A DNA stretch of 64,000 bases, taken from IMG/VR virus record IMGVR_UViG_3300034358_000008, positions 124,001 through 188,000 of that record; one strand, given 5' to 3'. The position numbers and the translations under genes are program-made. The stretch's first letter is position 1. Each line of letters begins with the position of its first letter. Source of the DNA: a virus. Positions 63,459-64,000 of this stretch are shown here, piece after piece. The notes under the pieces were generated by a model. That model did not search any database. It had not been told where the DNA came from and saw only the letters and a list, made by a program, of their open reading frames with translations.

Positions 63459-63591
63459 GCCTAAGGGGGCACTACTCCCCTTAGGCGGACCATGTCTGAC
63501 GATTAGTGGTCGTCTTCTATGGGTTGATCCAATTACCCTCATTTCCAATTGATCCCCTCGTGGGATTAACCAGTCATTCCGGTAACGGAAT
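63459..63591 (+). ncRNA. Candidate structured noncoding RNA (four hairpins in a 212-nt gene-free stretch)
   Basis: Four perfect stems in succession: GCCTAAGGGG/CCCCTTAGGC (63459-63486), GACGA/TCGTC (63498-63514), ATCCC/GGGAT (63552-63566) and ATTCCG-GTAA-CGGAAT (63576-63591) with a GNRA loop. No ORF with a start and ribosome site covers it. It may be a regulatory RNA, a leader of the next gene or a set of terminators. Confidence 0.4.
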
Positions 63592-63650
63592 CAGAACGAT
63601 ACAAACATGTACAATCACTTTACATAACATTAGATCGGGAGTATTCTTTT

Positions 63651-63914
63651 ATGTCTTGCTTGGCTACTTTGGTTATTAACGCTCAGGAGAAAATGGCAGC
63701 GTCTTACAGCGTCATCGTTAAATCGATTGAGGAGGCTATGTTACAGGGCCGTGGTGAATTGATCCTCAATGCAACGTTGGACTACCAACTCGTTAGCGAA
63801 GAATCCATGCATATGCTGACAGCTAATGCCCTCGTGGATAATGGTTTCAAAGTTACCCGTGGTGGTAATAACACATTCATCGTTAGTGGTTGGGATAAAG
63901 TCAAAGTTCATTAA
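63651..63914 (+). CDS. Small early protein
   Basis: 87 aa, GGGAG site 9 nt upstream. No motif; the C-terminal half alternates beta strands with G-N turns (GGNNTFIVSG). Ends before a terminator. Confidence 0.6.
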   Translation: MSCLATLVINAQEKMAASYSVIVKSIEEAMLQGRGELILNATLDYQLVSEESMHMLTANALVDNGFKVTRGGNNTFIVSGWDKVKVH

Positions 63915-63923
63915 CGTCATAAA

Positions 63924-63966
63924 GCCCCAGCCGTTAGGCCGGGGCAATATGTTCTATTTTTTTTTG
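63924..63966 (+). terminator. Bidirectional terminator
   Basis: GCCCCAGCC/GGCCGGGGC stem (one mismatch) with CATAA before, AATATG after and a T-run at 63957-63965. Confidence 0.85.
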
Positions 63967-63967
63967 C

Positions 63968-64000
63968 TTAAGCCTTTTCAGCCTGTTTGAACATCTTCAT
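63968..64000 (-). CDS. Possible 3' end of a minus-strand gene (partial)
   Basis: Only the last ten codons and stop are in the window (reads MKMFKQAEKA then stop). It lies just past the terminator, convergent with the preceding gene. Too short to identify; the 5' part lies outside the window. Confidence 0.35.
   Translation of the reverse strand: MKMFKQAEKA

Noticed and set aside
1-64000. tRNA genes, CRISPR arrays and insertion sequences
   Set aside because: No cloverleaf with a T-arm pattern, no regular short repeats with spacers and no transposase motif was seen. A tRNA scan would settle the first point.

Overview
The window looks like part of the genome of a giant tailed phage of the phiKZ type (nucleus-forming jumbo myovirus), probably infecting a Pseudomonas-like Gram-negative host. 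The main reasons are split multisubunit RNA polymerase genes (one beta C-terminal half and two different beta' C-terminal halves), processed inner-body-type virion proteins, and four copies of TATATTAC, the early promoter element known from phiKZ. The gene order from about 1.2 to 19 kb resembles phiKZ genes 68 to 80 as I remember them. No tRNA, rRNA, CRISPR array or insertion sequence was seen. Portal, major capsid, terminase, tubulin and nuclear-shell genes were not recognised here.

Layout. 0-6.2 kb: an SSB-like protein and three large conserved proteins (the first a candidate fifth polymerase subunit). 6.5-12.7 kb: polymerase beta and beta' halves and an SF2 helicase. 12.7-14 kb: six tiny membrane proteins with an early promoter among them. 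14-16.8 kb (minus): a baseplate hub/assembly-like set. 16.9-20.5 kb: a second beta' half, likely from the virion polymerase, and virion proteins. 20.5-25 kb (minus): a Gly-rich tail-fibre tip, an ADP-ribosyltransferase-like protein, a small conserved domain, and the exonuclease half of a family B DNA polymerase. 25.2-50.3 kb: mostly virion proteins, including a HExxH metalloprotease-like protein and an expanded family of proteins with prohead-protease-type cut sites. 50.3-64 kb: a dense run of about 35 small genes, with early promoters at intervals, typical of host-takeover regions, including a GIY-YIG/macrodomain fusion.

How it fits together. The injected virion polymerase (one subunit here) should fire the TATATTAC promoters of the small-gene cassettes. 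The non-virion polymerase (beta and beta' halves, perhaps the 528-aa protein) should then transcribe the structural operons. Operons are separated by strong hairpins, many flanked by CATAA and TATG.

Most unusual points: (1) a CCCAAAG slippery heptamer at the end of the polymerase B gene that would join it by -1 frameshift to a conserved domain lacking its own start codon; (2) a homing-endonuclease module fused in frame to a DarG-like macrodomain, in a genome that also carries an ADP-ribosyltransferase; (3) palindromic CATAA/TATG-flanked terminators; (4) two multi-hairpin noncoding segments; (5) a protein with a giant acidic propeptide. All functional statements are from reading the sequence; no database search was run.
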